From CAZABS01 sp964483635 (lineage in GTDB: Bacteria; Patescibacteriota; Minisyncoccia; Moranbacterales; UBA1568), in the NCBI GenBank assembly GCA_964483635.1, contig CAZABS010000028.1:1-11380 (forward strand): 11,380 nucleotides of DNA. The letters run 5' to 3'. The notes under the pieces were generated by a model that ran no database searches, was not told where the DNA came from, and was given only the letters and a program-made list of their open reading frames with translations. Both the position numbers and the translations under genes were made by a program. The first letter of the stretch is position 1. The number at the start of each line of letters is the position of its first letter. Below are positions 1 through 6,111 of this stretch, piece by piece.

Positions 1-28
1 AAGGGGCAAACGTGGTTGCGGTTGGCGA

Positions 29-913
29 TTACGGCAGTCCTTCGGGAGCGATCGAACGCGCTTCGCGCTGCATCAAGGTAATCGCCTTTCGATGCAGTTC
101 AGTTACCTCACCAACGGTGATACCAAGTTCAGCTGCAATCCCCGGTATTGGCATGGGACTGTGTCCATTCAACCCATAGATACGCTCGAGAACTGCCAAG
201 AGAGCTCTTGCTTTCTTCGGCGGAATGCGCTTATGGGATGCAAACACACCGAGCAGGCGCTCTACCATTCGAATTTGGTCGCGATATCGTATCTGATTAT
301 CTGGTTCAGCACCCTCTGATTCGATGGTGTCGTGGAGCGTCTGATCCTCAGTTGATTGTGCATCCAACGAGTAGACGAAAAATTGCTTGCGAACTGCCGT
401 GACGCGTTCGGTCGAAATCTCAAGTTTTTCCGCGATCTCCTTGTCGGTTGGCTGGCGTCCCAGGTACATGACGAGCTTCTGTTCGGTCTTAGCTACACCC
501 CGAAGATCCTTTCGGATTTTTTCGGGTATCTTGACATGGGAGCGCTTCACCAGAGCCGCCAAGATCTTATTGCGGATCCAGTAAGTGGCATACGTCGAAA
601 AACGAATCCCAAGATCAGGATCGAATCTATCGGCAGCTCGAATTAGCCCTAGATTTCCTTCTTGAATTAGATCAGCCAAGAGAAGATCACTCCAGTTGTA
701 GCGCATGACAAGAGCAATGACCAAACGCAGATTGTGGGTGATGAGGGTATTACGTGCCTCGTCATCCCCGGACCGAATACGTTTACCGAGTTCTCGCTCC
801 TCATCAGAAGAGAGGAGTCGATGCTGAGCATGAGCGCGATAGATCTTGAGAGGATCATTCGTGTTGATGGCATCTTCGAGTAATTCTGAATGAGCCTGTT
901 CGTTTCTGATCAT
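29..913 (-). CDS. sigma-70 family RNA polymerase sigma factor, alternative type
   Basis: It directs RNA polymerase to promoters. The 294-residue protein lacks the long region 1.1 of primary sigma factors. A region 1.2-like segment lies at about residues 21-48. Region 2.1-2.2 follows at 54-98 (NLRLVIALVMRY, DLIQEGNLGLIRAADRF) and region 2.3-2.4 at 102-118 (FSTYATYWIRNKI). Region 3 is near 127-180, and region 4 with its helix-turn-helix spans about 210-285. I chose the ATG at 913 because AGGAGG (927-922) sits 8 bases upstream; the GTG at 922 overlaps that ribosome site. Promoter-contacting positions differ from the housekeeping consensus: the usual TRERIRQIE of region 4.2 reads TVGEVTELH, and region 2.4 has YW and N where WW and Q are usual. 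This suggests an alternative factor with changed specificity. The family is certain; its regulon cannot be read from the sequence. Confidence 0.93.
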   Translation of the reverse strand: MIRNEQAHSELLEDAINTNDPLKIYRAHAQHRLLSSDEERELGKRIRSGDDEARNTLITHNLRLVIALVMRYNWSDLLLADLIQEGNLGLIRAADRFDPDLGIRFSTYATYWIRNKILAALVKRSHVKIPEKIRKDLRGVAKTEQKLVMYLGRQPTDKEIAEKLEISTERVTAVRKQFFVYSLDAQSTEDQTLHDTIESEGAEPDNQIRYRDQIRMVERLLGVFASHKRIPPKKARALLAVLERIYGLNGHSPMPIPGIAAELGITVGEVTELHRKAITLMQREARSIAPEGLP

Positions 914-918
914 GATAT

Positions 919-1236
919 TCACCTCCTGAAACAGTTGTGATGACCGCTGAAATATGAGTTTGAATTATCAAGGAACATGACATAATGACATGAATAAATT
1001 CCTTTGTAAAGGTGCTCATATCGGTGATATAATGGCTCCATCAGTGATTGAATGATTTCATTAATCGGATTCGAAGCACCGACCGAAGAAAAAGGGTCGT
1101 GTTGCGACTCCAGGAGATAATAGTCCGCGTACTGGCTAAGAAACATGAAGCTGAGAGAGCGTTTCTCGATAGGCGCTTTCGTCGCATTCAAGATGCGAGA
1201 CCTGAATGTCATTTGTAACTCTATTTTTGTAATCAC
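919..1236 (-). CDS. doubtful 105-codon open frame upstream of the sigma gene
   Basis: This open frame begins with GTG at 1236, just after a weak AAAGG. Its TGA stop lies inside the AGGAGGTGA ribosome site of the sigma gene, an arrangement that could couple translation of the two. The product is rich in Tyr, His and Ser (a Phe-rich start, then YADYYLLES and HRYEHLYKG) and shows no domain I recognise. A possible minus-strand promoter lies inside it (1010-982), so the sigma gene would not need it. It may be spurious, or it may be a leader peptide or small regulator. Confidence 0.22.
   Translation of the reverse strand: MITKIELQMTFRSRILNATKAPIEKRSLSFMFLSQYADYYLLESQHDPFSSVGASNPINEIIQSLMEPLYHRYEHLYKGIYSCHYVMFLDNSNSYFSGHHNCFRR
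982..1010 (-). promoter_or_regulatory. possible promoter of the sigma gene
   Basis: Read on the minus strand, TTTACA (1010-1005) is followed after 17 bases by CATTAT (987-982), matching the consensus at 5/6 and 4/6 positions. Transcription would begin near 975, giving a leader of about 60 bases before the ATG at 913. This is a consensus match only. Confidence 0.35.
1004..1033 (+). promoter_or_regulatory. possible promoter of the DUF3467 gene
   Basis: TTGTAA (1004-1009) is followed after 18 bases by a perfect TATAAT (1028-1033) on the plus strand. It would give a leader of about 205 bases before the DUF3467 gene. The -35 box overlaps the -35 candidate for the divergent sigma gene. Confidence 0.35.
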
Positions 1237-1244
1237 CTTTCTCT

Positions 1245-1559
1245 ATGAACCCAGCACCATCTTCAAAAGACAAGGCTTCGACCGAATCAAGACAGATTCA
1301 AATCAAAGCCAACGATGAAAAACTGAAGGGGGACTATGCCAACATGATGCAGGTGATGCATACCCAAGAAGAGTTTGTCATCGATTTCCTCAATATTTTT
1401 CCACCAACGGGGACGCTTAATGCTCGCATCATCATCTCGCCCAGTCATATGAAGCGGATGGTCAAAGCACTCGGTGAGAATCTCGCGAAGTACGAGTCAA
1501 AATTTGGGAGCGTCACTCCTTCTGAGGAGCCCAAGGCTTCGATCGGATTTCAGGCATAA
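1245..1559 (+). CDS. DUF3467 family protein
   Basis: This 104-residue protein carries the DUF3467 signature. Residues 18-30 read IQIKANDEKLKGD, then YANMMQVMHTQEEFVIDF (31-48), NIFPPTGTLNARIIISP (50-66) and KYESKFG (82-88). The C-terminus IGFQA fits the version I associate with candidate-phylum bacteria, from memory. The molecular function of the family is not known to me. The protein is short, soluble and probably complete. No Shine-Dalgarno sequence precedes the ATG. The gene stands alone on the plus strand, diverges from the sigma gene and ends 15 bases before a strong terminator. The first 17 residues are low in complexity and probably disordered. Confidence 0.9.
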   Translation: MNPAPSSKDKASTESRQIQIKANDEKLKGDYANMMQVMHTQEEFVIDFLNIFPPTGTLNARIIISPSHMKRMVKALGENLAKYESKFGSVTPSEEPKASIGFQA

Positions 1560-1574
1560 TCAAAACAGCAATCA

Positions 1575-1606
1575 AAAACCCCGCAGCCGGTTGGCGTTGG
1601 GGTTTT
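1575..1606. terminator. bidirectional rho-independent terminator between convergent genes
   Basis: AAAACCCC (1575-1582) pairs with GGGGTTTT (1599-1606), and a short GCC/GGC stem sits within the loop. Each strand ends in a T run, so the element can stop the DUF3467 transcript and the convergent minus-strand operon ending at 1628. Confidence 0.8.
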
Positions 1607-1627
1607 CGCAGTGCGTTGCTGCGGGTG

Positions 1628-1900
1628 TCAGGTGGTCTGAGCCGGAGAGAACGCTTTGCATGCCGCTCGAAGGGCGAGGAAATACCCTGCGTAGATCCAC
1701 GCCATGGAAGGATATGCTCTCATTTGCTCACGAGTGAGTCCTGGTTTGGCAAAGCGGAGCATGAACTCTTCCCACACGGCATCACTATTGGCTTCTTTGA
1801 AGTACCGCAGCAGCTCGTGATCAGGGCAGAGATTGTAGAGCTTCCGTGCTTCTTCGAAACACAGTTCTTGACCAGTCGCAACTTCGTCGCTGTCAGACAT
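1628..1900 (-). CDS. 90-aa protein of unknown function, paralogue A
   Basis: I do not recognise a known family. The start ATG at 1900 is chosen because GAGGAG (1912-1907) sits 6 bases upstream; an upstream in-frame start would overlap the preceding gene. The protein is predicted to be mostly helical. It shares a clear pattern with the 90-aa protein at 2807-3079: CPDHELLRYF (that protein has NPQHELLRFL), then a central xxRFA, then YAGYFLALRAA (YSGYLIALRQA). The two are therefore paralogues inside one operon. It is the last gene of the leftward operon, 23 bases after the 117-aa gene and 22 bases before the terminator hairpin. The function is unknown; a small structural or regulatory partner of its neighbours is only a guess. 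Confidence 0.75.
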   Translation of the reverse strand: MSDSDEVATGQELCFEEARKLYNLCPDHELLRYFKEANSDAVWEEFMLRFAKPGLTREQMRAYPSMAWIYAGYFLALRAACKAFSPAQTT

Positions 1901-1923
1901 GAGATACTCCTCGGAGAAATGCG

Positions 1924-2277
1924 CTAGATCGGAGGCTCGAATGAAACACTGGCGCCGAGAATCGCAGACCACTCCGCCGCAGTGTCATCATTTACGAATT
2001 CATTGTAGAGCTCGCGGTCGTGGTATTGATCATACCAGAAATGAGCTTCTGGTACGTTCTTCGGGTCAGCTTCATCGCACTTCACTTCGACGAACATTGT
2101 CGACGCATGGAACTCTCCAGGAACTTCGACGTACAGCTGCGCCAAAGTTGAAACTGGATCCGTGGCCGATAATGCGAGCGAGACGATTTGATTGTCGTCA
2201 TAGCCAACGTACACTCGATATGGAATTCCAACGGCAATGGGCTGGTTTCCGACGATGTGAAACCTTGGAAGGGACAT
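1924..2277 (-). CDS. 117-aa hypothetical protein
   Basis: The protein has 117 residues and starts with MSLPRFHIVG. AAGGAG (2290-2285) lies 7 bases before the ATG, which supports this start. The N-terminal half looks like beta strands (PYRVYVGYDD, QIVSLALSA, AQLYVEVPG, STMFVEVKCDE). The C-terminal third is acidic and aromatic (HFWYDQYHDRELYNEF). There is no signal peptide or membrane segment. It sits between the interrupted acetyltransferase and the small paralogue A in the same operon. I recognise no family. A small beta-barrel or immunity-like fold is possible but not demonstrated. Confidence 0.7.
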   Translation of the reverse strand: MSLPRFHIVGNQPIAVGIPYRVYVGYDDNQIVSLALSATDPVSTLAQLYVEVPGEFHASTMFVEVKCDEADPKNVPEAHFWYDQYHDRELYNEFVNDDTAAEWSAILGASVSFEPPI

Positions 2278-2342
2278 AATTGCGCTCCTTGGTTGTTGAG
2301 TATTCGGTTGGGAAAGAAGTAACTCTTTGTACCGATAATATT

Positions 2343-2442
2343 NNNNNNNNNNNNNNNNNNNNNNNNNNNNNNNNNNNNNNNNNNNNNNNNNNNNNNNNNN
2401 NNNNNNNNNNNNNNNNNNNNNNNNNNNNNNNNNNNNNNNNNN
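2343..2442. other. 100-N scaffold gap inside the acetyltransferase gene
   Basis: Exactly 100 N, so the true length is unknown. The flanks share no visible overlap. On the minus strand the gap begins immediately after the acetyl-CoA loop of the GNAT protein. The 65 bases between the gap and the next start contain no stop in any of the three minus frames, so the end of the acetyltransferase lies in the gap or overlaps the next gene. Confidence 0.95.
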
Positions 2443-2774
2443 TGGCCGAAGCCGCGGTATTCCGGCCGGATGAACACATCCTCGATGTGCCCGATTTGAT
2501 CTCTGCCGGATCCGTGGGAGCGCAGTGTGAGCGATGCCATTCCGCAGGCTTTGAATCCACGTTGATCTATGTCAAAACCATTGCTCCCCACAAATCGGAG
2601 GATCATCCCAAACCGAAAGGGGATGATGGTCTCGAGCGGAGTCTTGCCGTCTTCGAGATAGAACTCACGATAGAGATCCTCGAGCGTCCATTGCCAGGCG
2701 AGACCGAGTGAATCGAGTGGTGCAGAAGGACGTTGCCACCCTTCTTCAATAAGGATTCGCATTCGTTTTCTCAT
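2443..2774 (-). CDS. GNAT family N-acetyltransferase, 3' end lost in gap
   Basis: GNAT enzymes move an acetyl group from acetyl-CoA to an amine. The 110 visible residues start at the ATG at 2774, 8 bases after AAGAGGA (2789-2783). Residues 78-110 match motif A: a strand GMASLTLRS, then IGHIEDVFIRPEYRGFG. This is the V-x-P-x-x-R-x-x-G-x-G loop that binds the pyrophosphate of acetyl-CoA, cut just after its second glycine. The N-terminal part (residues 20-75) is longer and more Trp-rich than in minimal GNATs. The substrate cannot be told. It lies 32 bases after the small paralogue B and belongs to the same leftward operon. Confidence 0.85.
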
Positions 2775-2806
2775 TTTCAAGTTCCTCTTAGAAGATGTGT
2801 GAACCA

Positions 2807-3079
2807 TCAATTGAATTGGTGTACGTCACCGACTGCTTGCCGAAGTGCGATGAGGTAACCACTGTATGCTCGGACGATCCTTTCATAGAGTGCGAGAGTG
2901 GAGGTTGCACACGACGACGCACTCAGCGCATCCACCGGGGCAAACCGGTCGAGGAGTTCTTGCTGCACTTCCTTGCTGGCACGAGGATCAAGAAACCGGA
3001 GGAGTTCATGCTGAGGGTTAAGCCTCCGGATAAGTTCGGCTTCTAACAGGCATTGTACGGAACAATCTTCGGGGGGCAT
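2807..3079 (-). CDS. 90-aa protein of unknown function, paralogue B
   Basis: The start ATG at 3079 has AGGGAG (3092-3087) 7 bases upstream. The protein is mostly helical. It contains LNPQHELLRFLDPRAS, then LLDRFAPVDAL, then YSGYLIALRQAVG near the C-terminus. The same three blocks in the same order occur in the protein at 1628-1900, although an 8- to 10-residue insert (SASSCATST) lengthens the middle here. It follows the 191-aa gene by 22 bases and precedes the acetyltransferase gene. No known family is recognised. Two diverged copies in one operon suggest a heteromeric partner pair or two copies of a cassette. Confidence 0.75.
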   Translation of the reverse strand: MPPEDCSVQCLLEAELIRRLNPQHELLRFLDPRASKEVQQELLDRFAPVDALSASSCATSTLALYERIVRAYSGYLIALRQAVGDVHQFN

Positions 3080-3101
3080 TGGTCAACTCCCTTCGTTTCG
3101 T

Positions 3102-3677
3102 TTACACGGGTATGGCTGAGAGAATGCGTTGCATCCGATCAGCCTCGCGAGTGGCTCTTTCGAGCGTCGTCTCTGCTGCGACGCGCTTGGCGAGAAGAAT
3201 CTCTGTGAAAAAGTTGGCCCAGAATTCAGTCGTATGTTGATTCGCATCGATGGTCCCATTTGCTAATTGATCGTAAGCCGTGTAGGTTTCGCCATCAGCC
3301 CTCCAGAGGCACTCCACGGTTATGTGCGATTGATCGCCCGTTCCTTTGACAACGAGTGGCACTCCGAAGGGGTCATTTTCTTCGGATAGTGTGGTCAGTT
3401 GGATCCATGCCCGTGGGGAGAAAAATCGCCCACCTGGCCAAAAGAATCCTTCCGATTGGGCAAAGTGCGCCATGATCGGATAACTGAGCTTATCGAGCCC
3501 AACAAGCGCCGGCCAGAACCAACATTCTTGGTAGGAAAGATTGGCAAGCGACTGATCGGGCTTCAGGAGTGCGATGGACTGATCTCTCCAGTCAGAAAGA
3601 ACCATAATGCCAGTGGGTTGCTTTGGATGTACTCCGTAGGGAAAATGCAAAGGGCTTTGATGCTTTACAATTTTCAT
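3102..3677 (-). CDS. 191-aa Trp-rich hypothetical protein, first gene of the leftward operon
   Basis: The start is well supported: GAGGAGG (3689-3683) lies 5 bases before the ATG. The protein has seven tryptophans (residues 30, 53, 55, 80, 91, 125 and 153) and a mixed strand-like body with QECWFWPALVG, EGFFWPGGRFFSPRAW and ITVECLWRADGETYTAYDQL. It ends in a basic amphipathic helix (about 155-187, AKRVAAETTLERATREADR). There is no signal peptide or membrane helix, so a cytoplasmic location is likely. I recognise no domain. It is the promoter-proximal gene and is followed by the 90-aa paralogue B. Confidence 0.78.
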   Translation of the reverse strand: MKIVKHQSPLHFPYGVHPKQPTGIMVLSDWRDQSIALLKPDQSLANLSYQECWFWPALVGLDKLSYPIMAHFAQSEGFFWPGGRFFSPRAWIQLTTLSEENDPFGVPLVVKGTGDQSHITVECLWRADGETYTAYDQLANGTIDANQHTTEFWANFFTEILLAKRVAAETTLERATREADRMQRILSAIPV

Positions 3678-3709
3678 AACTGCCTCCTCAATTGGGAAAG
3701 GACATCTGC

Positions 3710-3738
3710 TTTGTAGCGAGTATTACTCTGCCTGTCAA
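3710..3738 (-). promoter_or_regulatory. promoter of the five-gene leftward operon
   Basis: On the minus strand a perfect TTGACA (3738-3733) is separated by 17 bases from TACAAA (3715-3710, 4/6 match). Initiation near 3703 would give a leader of about 25 bases carrying the GAGGAGG ribosome site. The spacing and position strongly favour function. Confidence 0.65.
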
Positions 3739-3793
3739 CAAACCAACGCCGACGAGGATGTTTCTTTCGATGAGCGTACAAAACCCAAGGACT

Positions 3794-3811
3794 ACTTCTT
3801 TTGGAAGAAGT
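3794..3811. promoter_or_regulatory. perfect inverted repeat in the divergent promoter region
   Basis: ACTTCTT (3794-3800) and AAGAAGT (3805-3811) are perfect 7-base arms around TTGG. The dyad lies between the leftward operon promoter and the pirin gene. There is no T run after the stem on the plus strand, so a protein-binding operator is more likely than a terminator. Confidence 0.4.
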
Positions 3812-3857
3812 GAATGTTCGCTTGGAGTAGGAGTGATTGGGTGATCATATGGTATGC

Positions 3858-3869
3858 TTAGTATACTAA
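3858..3869 (+). promoter_or_regulatory. palindromic -10 region of the pirin gene
   Basis: TTAGTATACTAA is a perfect 12-base palindrome containing TATACT (3862-3867), a 5/6 match to the -10 consensus. The -35 side is weak (TTGGGT at 3837-3842, spacing 19). Transcription would start only about 12 bases before the pirin ATG at 3886. The same TTAGTATACT core recurs upstream of tatA. Confidence 0.45.
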
Positions 3870-3885
3870 TATTACCAGCACGGAC

Positions 3886-4779
3886 ATGACGAGATCGGTC
3901 AAAAAAATACTTACCGGGGAGTCTGCCATCGATGGGGCAGGAGTTTCGCTAACCCGGGTATTTGGACATCGGGATACAGACGATTTCGACCCTTTTCTTA
4001 TGCTGGATGCGTTTGATTCGACCAATCCCGACGAGTACATCAAGGGGTTCCCATGGCATCCTCACCGAGGAATTGAAACCATCACCTATCTTCTCGAAGG
4101 AGATATTGAACATCGTGACAGTCTCGGCAATCAGGGAAGTATTCGAAATGGTGAGGCACAGTGGATGACGGCTGGTTCAGGAATTATTCACCAAGAAATG
4201 CCTCAGGCAAGCAAACGGATGTGGGGTGCACAGCTCTGGCTCAATCTCCCAGCTCACCAAAAAATGACTCAGCCAACTTATGGTGATATTCGTGCGGCAG
4301 ACATCCCCATCGTCGAGCATGACGGAATACGGGTACGGATTCTCTCAGGGAAATATCATGAGAAAGAAGGAAGATTTACCGGGAAACATGTTCGGGCTAC
4401 GTATCTTGACGTTGAAGTCCTCCCAAATTATGTCTGTACCATCCCGACGCAGCTCGGAGCTACGGTCTTTCTCTCTATTCTCGGCGGCGGCGCCACTTTT
4501 GGAGATGGTACGCAGCGCGTAGCAGCCAAACAGGTGGTACTTTTTCACGATGGCGATAGGCTGACACTCACTGCGAACGAACAGGGCGTACGGTTTCTCT
4601 TTCTCATGGCCAAACCCCTGCATGAACCTATCGCGTGGGGAGGTCCAATAGTCATGAATACCAAGGCTGAGCTCAATCAGGCGTTTCAAGAACTTCAAAT
4701 GGGAACTTTTATCAAAGAAGGATCCCTTCCAGGGCATACCCCGGACTCCACCGGAAAAACGGAAACAGTGCTAAAATAG
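3886..4779 (+). CDS. pirin family protein
   Basis: This 297-residue bicupin metal-binding protein matches the usual pirin length. The first cupin carries FDPFLMLDAF (34-43), GFPWHPHRGIETITYLLEGD (54-73) and MTAGSGIIHQEMP (94-106). The four metal ligands known in the family are present as His58, His60, His102 and Glu104. The second cupin occupies about 165-265 (LSILGGGATFGDG, DGDRLTLTA). Bacterial pirins have been reported as quercetinases or as regulators of metabolic enzymes; the substrate here is unknown. There is no Shine-Dalgarno sequence, and the leader may be very short. A membrane protein gene follows 20 bases later, so the two may be co-transcribed. Confidence 0.95.
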   Translation: MTRSVKKILTGESAIDGAGVSLTRVFGHRDTDDFDPFLMLDAFDSTNPDEYIKGFPWHPHRGIETITYLLEGDIEHRDSLGNQGSIRNGEAQWMTAGSGIIHQEMPQASKRMWGAQLWLNLPAHQKMTQPTYGDIRAADIPIVEHDGIRVRILSGKYHEKEGRFTGKHVRATYLDVEVLPNYVCTIPTQLGATVFLSILGGGATFGDGTQRVAAKQVVLFHDGDRLTLTANEQGVRFLFLMAKPLHEPIAWGGPIVMNTKAELNQAFQELQMGTFIKEGSLPGHTPDSTGKTETVLK

Positions 4780-4786
4780 AAGCACT
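4767..4786 (+). terminator. weak hairpin across the pirin stop codon
   Basis: AGTGCT (4767-4772) pairs with AGCACT (4781-4786) over an 8-base loop that holds the TAG stop. The following CTAATTTAATTTTA is only loosely T-rich. It could attenuate transcription between pirin and the membrane protein. Confidence 0.3.
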
Positions 4787-4799
4787 CTAATTTAATTTT

Positions 4800-5795
4800 A
4801 TGCAATTTCTCAAAACCGTGCAGGAAAGTGTCTGGGGGAAGGTGTTTTATGAAAAAGTTCGTGGTGAAGGTGCGGGGCAGGCCGTCAAGTATTTTTTCCT
4901 CCTCATGGTAAGTGTTGCCATCATCACTTCGCTCGTGTTGGCTGTTACCGTGACCGTTGCATGGAAATCTGCTCCCAAGCTGGCTGAGATACAACAAATG
5001 GTTGCTGATCTCTATCCTCATGAACTCGTCCTGACATGGAAAAATGGTGAAGTGAGTTCCAATGTTGATGAGCCGTATGCAATCCTATTTCCAAAGGATT
5101 GGCTTTCACACCAGGATCAAAAAGATGATTTTCCTATGGCGGAGAACCTGCTGGTTATAGATACTTCGAAGAGTGTTGATGCCAATGATTTTGAGCGCTA
5201 TGACACCATGCTGATCCTCGGGAAAGACAGTGTGGGCAGTCGTGATGCTCGCCAGGGAAAAGTGCAGATTCAGAATTTCTCACGTTATAATTTTGACGAT
5301 TTTCAGCTTGATAAGGAGAAAGTACTCAGTCTCGTCGGTATGTTGTTTAATTTTCTCAAGTGGGTTTTCCTCGCGCTGCTCTTTGTGCTTCCACTCTTGA
5401 TTTTCGTTGGTCTCTCAGTCAAATATCTGGTGTATCTTATTTTTGGAGCACTTATTATTTGGCTCGTTGCCAAACTCAGGAAAGTTGATTTGACCTATGG
5501 TACGGCGTATAAACTCGGATTGTACCTTTTGACGCTCCCCATTCTCGTGAACGTCCTCTCCTCTGTTGTTCATTTTTTGAACGCGCCATTTGTCTTTACA
5601 CTGATCCTGGCGGTTATTACCTATATCAATCTTGAATCACCGAGCGCGAGTCCTCTCGCCGGAGCGGTCAAGATACCAGATGCACCGCAGACGGTAGCAA
5701 TGCCCACGCCACAAGCTGAGGCGACTCCAAGTACTCAAACGGCACCCCTTTCTGAAAAAGGTACGGATACTCCGTCGACTCCGCCATCAGCTTGA
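4800..5795 (+). CDS. DUF1189-like integral membrane protein
   Basis: The protein has 331 residues with five predicted membrane helices, at about 31-54, 184-206, 208-225, 237-258 and 262-277. An extramembrane domain of about 130 residues lies between helices 1 and 2 (PKLAEIQQMVADLYPHELVL onwards, with KNGEVSSNVDEPYAILFP). The architecture resembles DUF1189: one N-terminal helix, a soluble domain that starts with a ...NGxxS...PY pattern, then a helix cluster with LTYGTAYKLGLYLLTLP. The C-terminal tail after residue 280 is rich in Pro, Thr, Ser and Ala and is probably disordered. The role of the family is not established. No ribosome site precedes the ATG. It follows pirin by 20 bases. Confidence 0.82.
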   Translation: MQFLKTVQESVWGKVFYEKVRGEGAGQAVKYFFLLMVSVAIITSLVLAVTVTVAWKSAPKLAEIQQMVADLYPHELVLTWKNGEVSSNVDEPYAILFPKDWLSHQDQKDDFPMAENLLVIDTSKSVDANDFERYDTMLILGKDSVGSRDARQGKVQIQNFSRYNFDDFQLDKEKVLSLVGMLFNFLKWVFLALLFVLPLLIFVGLSVKYLVYLIFGALIIWLVAKLRKVDLTYGTAYKLGLYLLTLPILVNVLSSVVHFLNAPFVFTLILAVITYINLESPSASPLAGAVKIPDAPQTVAMPTPQAEATPSTQTAPLSEKGTDTPSTPPSA

Positions 5796-5810
5796 CCAAC
5801 TGAGTTTTTT
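5787..5810 (+). terminator. possible weak terminator after the membrane protein gene
   Basis: TCAG (5787-5790) can pair with CTGA (5800-5803), followed by G and six T (5805-5810). The stem is short, so this is tentative. A promoter of its own follows for tatA. Confidence 0.28.
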
Positions 5811-5831
5811 CCTTTATTCAGGGGAAAATTC

Positions 5832-5860
5832 TTGCCATGAAAAGAGGGCTTTAGTATACT
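5832..5860 (+). promoter_or_regulatory. promoter of tatA and the genes behind it
   Basis: TTGCCA (5832-5837, 5/6) and TATACT (5855-5860, 5/6) are separated by the optimal 17 bases. Initiation near 5867 leaves a leader of about 44 bases. The element includes TTAGTATACT (5851-5860), identical to the element before pirin. Confidence 0.68.
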
Positions 5861-5910
5861 GAAAACGTGCTCAGGTTTCTTCTCTTTGTAAATCATTAAT
5901 TCATACCGAT

Positions 5911-6090
5911 ATGTTTGGTTTGGGAACAAAGGAGCTCGTTATTATCGCCGTGATTTTGGTGCTCTTGTTCGGATCACGCAGAATTCCAGAATTAGCACGA
6001 GGGATAACTGACGCCATCAAACACCTTCGTGGAGCATTTAAAGATGATGATACTTCGACCCCATCTTCGAGCGAAACAAAGGAGAAGTAA
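5911..6090 (+). CDS. tatA: twin-arginine translocase subunit TatA
   Basis: TatA oligomerises in the membrane to let folded proteins with twin-arginine signals cross. This 59-residue protein has the complete family layout: a short N-terminus with Glu8 at the conserved polar position, one membrane helix (about 8-20, ELVIIAVILVLLF), the FG hinge at 20-21, and an amphipathic helix with RRIPELARGITDAIKHLRGA (23-42). An acidic, Ser/Thr-rich tail follows. At 59 residues it is shorter than most TatA proteins but not broken. There is no Shine-Dalgarno sequence. No tatC is seen in the window. A Tat-like signal-bearing gene follows 21 bases later, which suggests a functional pairing. TatB or TatE naming cannot be excluded. 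Confidence 0.92.
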   Translation: MFGLGTKELVIIAVILVLLFGSRRIPELARGITDAIKHLRGAFKDDDTSTPSSSETKEK

Positions 6091-6111
6091 TACCTTTTCT
6101 CGTTTGGTGGT

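Larger units (their letters stand above)
923..1244. other. divergent intergenic region between the sigma gene and the DUF3467 gene
   Basis: About 320 A+T-richer bases hold no clear gene apart from the doubtful minus-strand frame at 919-1236. They carry candidate promoters facing both ways. They also carry an imperfect hairpin, AAGGAA at 970-975 pairing with TTCCTT at 999-1004, whose loop contains ATGACAT and AATGACATG direct repeats. I see no tRNA or recognisable riboswitch. Confidence 0.5.

Noticed and set aside
356..646. Plus-strand open frames across the sigma gene (also 92-319 and 148-402)
   Set aside because: They are out-of-phase shadows of a clearly recognised sigma factor on the minus strand.
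2082..2341. Continuation of the acetyltransferase frame past the gap to 2082
   Set aside because: The frame agreement depends on the arbitrary 100-N length. The continuation runs antiphase through the 117-aa gene, giving a sequence without GNAT features.
3678..3885. tRNA or riboswitch in the divergent region
   Set aside because: Only two short dyads and promoter-like boxes are present. No cloverleaf or aptamer-like conserved core is visible.
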